Position numbers and translations under genes: made by a program. Under the pieces are notes generated by a model that was not told the DNA's origin, searched no databases, and was given only the letters and a program-made list of their open reading frames with translations. A DNA stretch of 64,000 nt from Hyaloperonospora brassicae (taxonomy: Eukaryota; Oomycota; Peronosporomycetes; Peronosporales; Peronosporaceae), in the NCBI GenBank assembly GCA_947650285.1, contig CANTFL010001238.1, forward strand, positions 62,001-126,000, read 5' to 3'. Positions 61,262-64,000 of the stretch are shown piece after piece (position 1 is the stretch's first letter; each line of letters begins with the position of its first letter).

Positions 61262-62166
61262 GGGAGCGAAGCTGTCGTCTCACGGTGTTCTGCGCACGCG
61301 TTCAAGTCTCAAGCCCCACGTCCAGTCCTCCAGGTCGTTACGGTCATCTACGATGCGAGGAAGATATAACTTTGGCACGAGAAGACCTAAAGTACCTGTT
61401 GGATAACTGGAACCATACAATCATGTGCACTTATCAGTTTGTCGTGCTTTGTTGTCCTCTGTTTAAATGCTGAGTCACGTGAATCGACATACGCTCGTGC
61501 TCTCATGCTGTTCCATCTACGTGCTGTCTGTTGTCTGAAGTAGAACTGGCGTCGTCTATTCCATGATCTCTGATGTAACGACCAGTCGTCCCCTGCAACT
61601 ATTATGAAACCTGAACAACGACGAAAACCTCGGGGCAACGGGGCGTTCTTGTCTGCTGCCCACCTACATAATGCTGCACGGAAAATGGCCACCGTACACG
61701 ATGCCGTGCGAATCGAGTTGCTAGAAGTAATCTCCTTTTCTGTCAATCGGCTTTGGTGATACGGTGGAAGTTGGCGGGTTTACTTTTCTCACGTGACGAC
61801 AAACTGTCGTTGCGTGGCACATGAGTTTGTAGACAGACTCTTTCGGGCATTCACACCATTGGGCTACACAAACTACTTGCTGCCCACGTACGCAGAAGGA
61901 TTGAGACAAAGAAGTGTCGGTGGCTTGTGAACGTTATACGTTGCAATTCGCTTGCAGCTATCTGTGCGCGCTCCTTCGAATGGCTGGTGGACTTGACCTA
62001 CATACGTACGGCGCTTGCGTGGGGGCTCCCATCTTCATGGCATTCTACGACCTCCGCAACGCGTCAATCAACTTCGATGAAAGCTGCATTTGGTCTTCTG
62101 CACATTCACCACCGCCCACAAGCTCCCTCTGCCACGGGACTTGAATGCACAGGCTCGACAATCGGG
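61262..62166 (-). other. Intergenic region with a Cys-rich frame
   Basis: No gene can be called with confidence. On the minus strand 61909-61721 has coding-like codons and a Cys-rich segment (GQQVVCVAQWCECPKESVYK) ending at a stop, but no ATG start or confirmed upstream exon. A second minus-strand frame (61746-61387) has no recognised motif. Confidence 0.3.
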
Positions 62167-63529
62167 TTATTCCGTGTTGAAAAATACCCGTTCGGCATTC
62201 CGAAATGCATTGACAGCAATATCTTCCCGGGATTCGCAGCGAATGCGGCTGAGGATTTCTAGAATCTGGCTGCAACGCAATAACAATTGATCTCAGTCAA
62301 AACTACACGATGGCGTGGCGCATAACAACGTGCTACATACATGAGTGTGCAAGGCTCGTTGCGTCCTTTGACGAGACAGTCAGGTTTGTACTTGTCAGCT
62401 TTCTTGCTCTGCCATGATGTTTCCACGTAGCAATGACCAGCATGTGTCGGGCGAATGTCGCACCAAGGAGCATCTTTCAAAATCAGACAAATGATGCAAG
62501 TCAAGATCGCGCGGCATCATGAGTCGATCACAACGCCCATGCAATCGGCTTACCAGTTTCAATCATCAGACGTTCAAGAGGGATCGCCTTGACGCAGTCC
62601 AAATTCTCCTCAGTCTTCAGAGAGCAGCCGTTCACCCCTGTTCACCAAGTATCAGTACGACATTGTATCCCAGTCAGGACTACTATCCCACCACGACTCA
62701 ACAGTAGCGACTCACCAATGTAGAGCCCCAGCTTCACCAACCTGACCATCTCGTCCTTCCCACCCGTAAACGAGTGCACGACACCGTTCGAGAATCTTGA
62801 TCGATTCTTCAACATGAGATCTTCCCCATTATCACAATGTACACACAGCGTTACACGACATGGCCTATTCACACTTTCCATCACCATTCATCTCCCCTTT
62901 GACATACAACGTACCGTAGAACTCGCCTCTTGTATTCCGATTGTGCAGAAACAACGGCAGCTTTGTCTGCTCGGCCAATTGGAATTGTTTCTCAAAGTAC
63001 TTGAGCTGCGTCGCTTTGTCGCAAAACTCGAGCCGGTCGTAGTCCAAGCCGCACTCCCCAATAGCCACTACGATCCCCTCTTTTGTGCCATGCTCACACA
63101 GCGCCAAGAGCTCTGCAAAGTACGCATCAGGAGTCCTCCCGTCGGCCTCAAACTCGTTGCAACGCGTTGGGTGCACGCCCACCGTCGCAAAAAGACGCGG
63201 AAACGCATCGCTTGCAGCATCTCGCGCAAGTCGCACGGCCTCGCGGCTTTCGTCGAGACTTCCGCCCGTGATGATGATCTTTTCAACGCCGTACGCTTTG
63301 GCTCGAGCAAGAACGGTCGGGAGATCAGACTGAGCGATAGATAGCAACAGGTCACAGCAGGGAACGAAGGGATTGTTCGCGCACTCGGCAGAAAGTGGAA
63401 GGCGCTGACCACCTGACCCACAAAGAGATGCGCCGTACGTCGTACCTCGTGCTGTTGCTTGCCGCGATAGAGCCCGTGGAAGACTGCGTCCGTGAGGTTC
63501 GCGCCAATGTCGATCATCTTGGACGCCAT
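62167..63529 (-). CDS. TATDN1: TatD-family deoxyribonuclease, TATDN1-like
   Basis: A metal-dependent TatD nuclease (amidohydrolase-like TIM barrel), 307 residues, close to the usual 295-310. Six exons: 63529-63446, 63329-62915, 62820-62716, 62637-62554, 62473-62341 and 62269-62167. The five GT-AG introns (116, 94, 78, 80 and 71 bp) keep the frame throughout. Motifs in order: IDIGANLTD (residues 6-14, the TATDN1 version of the usual HxH start), [27 protein letters not shown] with metal-binding Glu-120, LFLHNRN (His-157), VVHSFTGG (His-182), [10 protein letters not shown] and ETDAPWC (Asp-230). The protein ends [12 protein letters not shown]. Family members have DNase or 3'-exonuclease activity, linked in some organisms to DNA fragmentation. 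The stop of the next gene upstream is only 71 bp from this start. The ATG at 63529 suits the family; an upstream in-frame alternative start would add nine residues. Confidence 0.93.
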
Positions 63530-63600
63530 CGTGTGGCGTTCCAAGCGACGCTGCATTGGTGGCGGGTCCTGTTAAGTGCGGTTTCGAGCCCTGCAGAACC

Positions 63601-64000
63601 TTAGATTTGATATTCGTTCTGGCAAGCACGTGTCGAGACGTCGTGGAGAGAAAGGGCCATGTGGGCCACACCAAACACGAGGGTCGGTGCCGCTGCTAAG
63701 TGCGCAGGCAAAACCCCGAACTTTGGGGCGAGCACCGAAGCCAGCGACGAACCCACTTGAGAGCTGACGAGAGGCAGTTGGACGGCGGACTCCGAGCGCG
63801 ACGCGAAGCAGAGTGGCCGTTGTGGCTGTTGCTACGACAATCGAGTGCAGTGTCAACTCGGTCGACTGCATCTTGAAGACCGGAAAAGGCCATTGCAAAT
63901 GCCATCGAACGACGTTCGGGACAGCAGCCGCAACTGCAGGAGAAGCAGCTGCCACACCTGGTGCAACTGGGCAATGGGTCTCTTTCTGCTCCAGTTATTG
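63601..64000 (-). CDS. 3' end of an unidentified gene, cut by the window edge
   Basis: Minus strand. A likely last exon of 231 bp (63831-63601) follows an acceptor-like GTCGTAG. It has strongly C/G-ending codons, small hydrophobic residues ([20 protein letters not shown], perhaps a membrane-associated helix) and a stop at 63601-63603. A second frame (63955-63572) is also open over the same region and contains a membrane-like stretch ([19 protein letters not shown]), so the correct frame or junction is uncertain. The family is not recognised. Its end lies 71 bp before the TatD gene in the same direction. Confidence 0.4.

Noticed and set aside
1..64000. CRISPR arrays, rRNA or tRNA genes
   Set aside because: No regularly spaced repeats, no rRNA-like conserved blocks and no convincing tRNA cloverleaf were seen; the genome is eukaryotic.

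Overview
The window reads as nuclear DNA of an oomycete, probably a Peronosporales species (Phytophthora or downy-mildew type). The reasons are short GT-AG introns of roughly 50-120 bp, an RXLR-type secreted-effector candidate, two matches to the oomycete Inr-type core promoter (TCATT..CA[AT]T) 60-75 bp upstream of predicted secreted-protein starts, and two large Ty3/gypsy elements whose LTRs begin TGTAACGGG. The species cannot be named from the sequence alone.

Layout. Positions 1-19600 and about 30700-48300 are AT-rich blocks with no supportable intact gene; reading frames there are short and interrupted on both strands. A Ty3/gypsy element lies at 19611-27311 on the minus strand. It has about 534-bp LTRs with roughly 96% identity by eye and a 5-bp target duplication CTTTG, but its gag-pol is broken by many frameshifts. 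Just beyond it is a two-exon fructose-1,6-bisphosphatase gene (28762-29875, minus) at the edge of the second AT-rich block. From about 48.4 kb the composition becomes gene-like. It holds a 62-bp tandem duplication, an RXLR effector candidate (49094-49450, minus), coding-like minus-strand sequence that ends at the LTR of a second Ty3/gypsy element (51164-58824, minus), and more coding-like minus-strand sequence on the far side of that element. Then come a small secreted-protein gene (60944-61261, plus), a complete six-exon TatD-family (TATDN1-like) deoxyribonuclease gene (62167-63529, minus), and the 3' end of another minus-strand gene cut by the window edge.

The most unusual feature is shared by both retroelements. 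Between the end of pol and the 3' LTR each carries a long reading frame on the opposite strand, tail-to-tail with and slightly overlapping the integrase C-terminus. In element 2 this is about 533 codons in one frame, interrupted by only two stop codons, each one C-to-T transition away from a sense codon, and it ends in a coiled-coil-like segment. In element 1 it is frame-shifted but keeps the same position, polarity and coiled-coil-like end. This suggests an ambisense gypsy lineage with an accessory antisense protein.

Element 2 has no target duplication and its two LTRs cannot be aligned over their first 130-175 bp, so it may be a recombinant. It nevertheless lies between two coding-like fragments with the same polarity and compatible frame, which could be one host gene split by the element.
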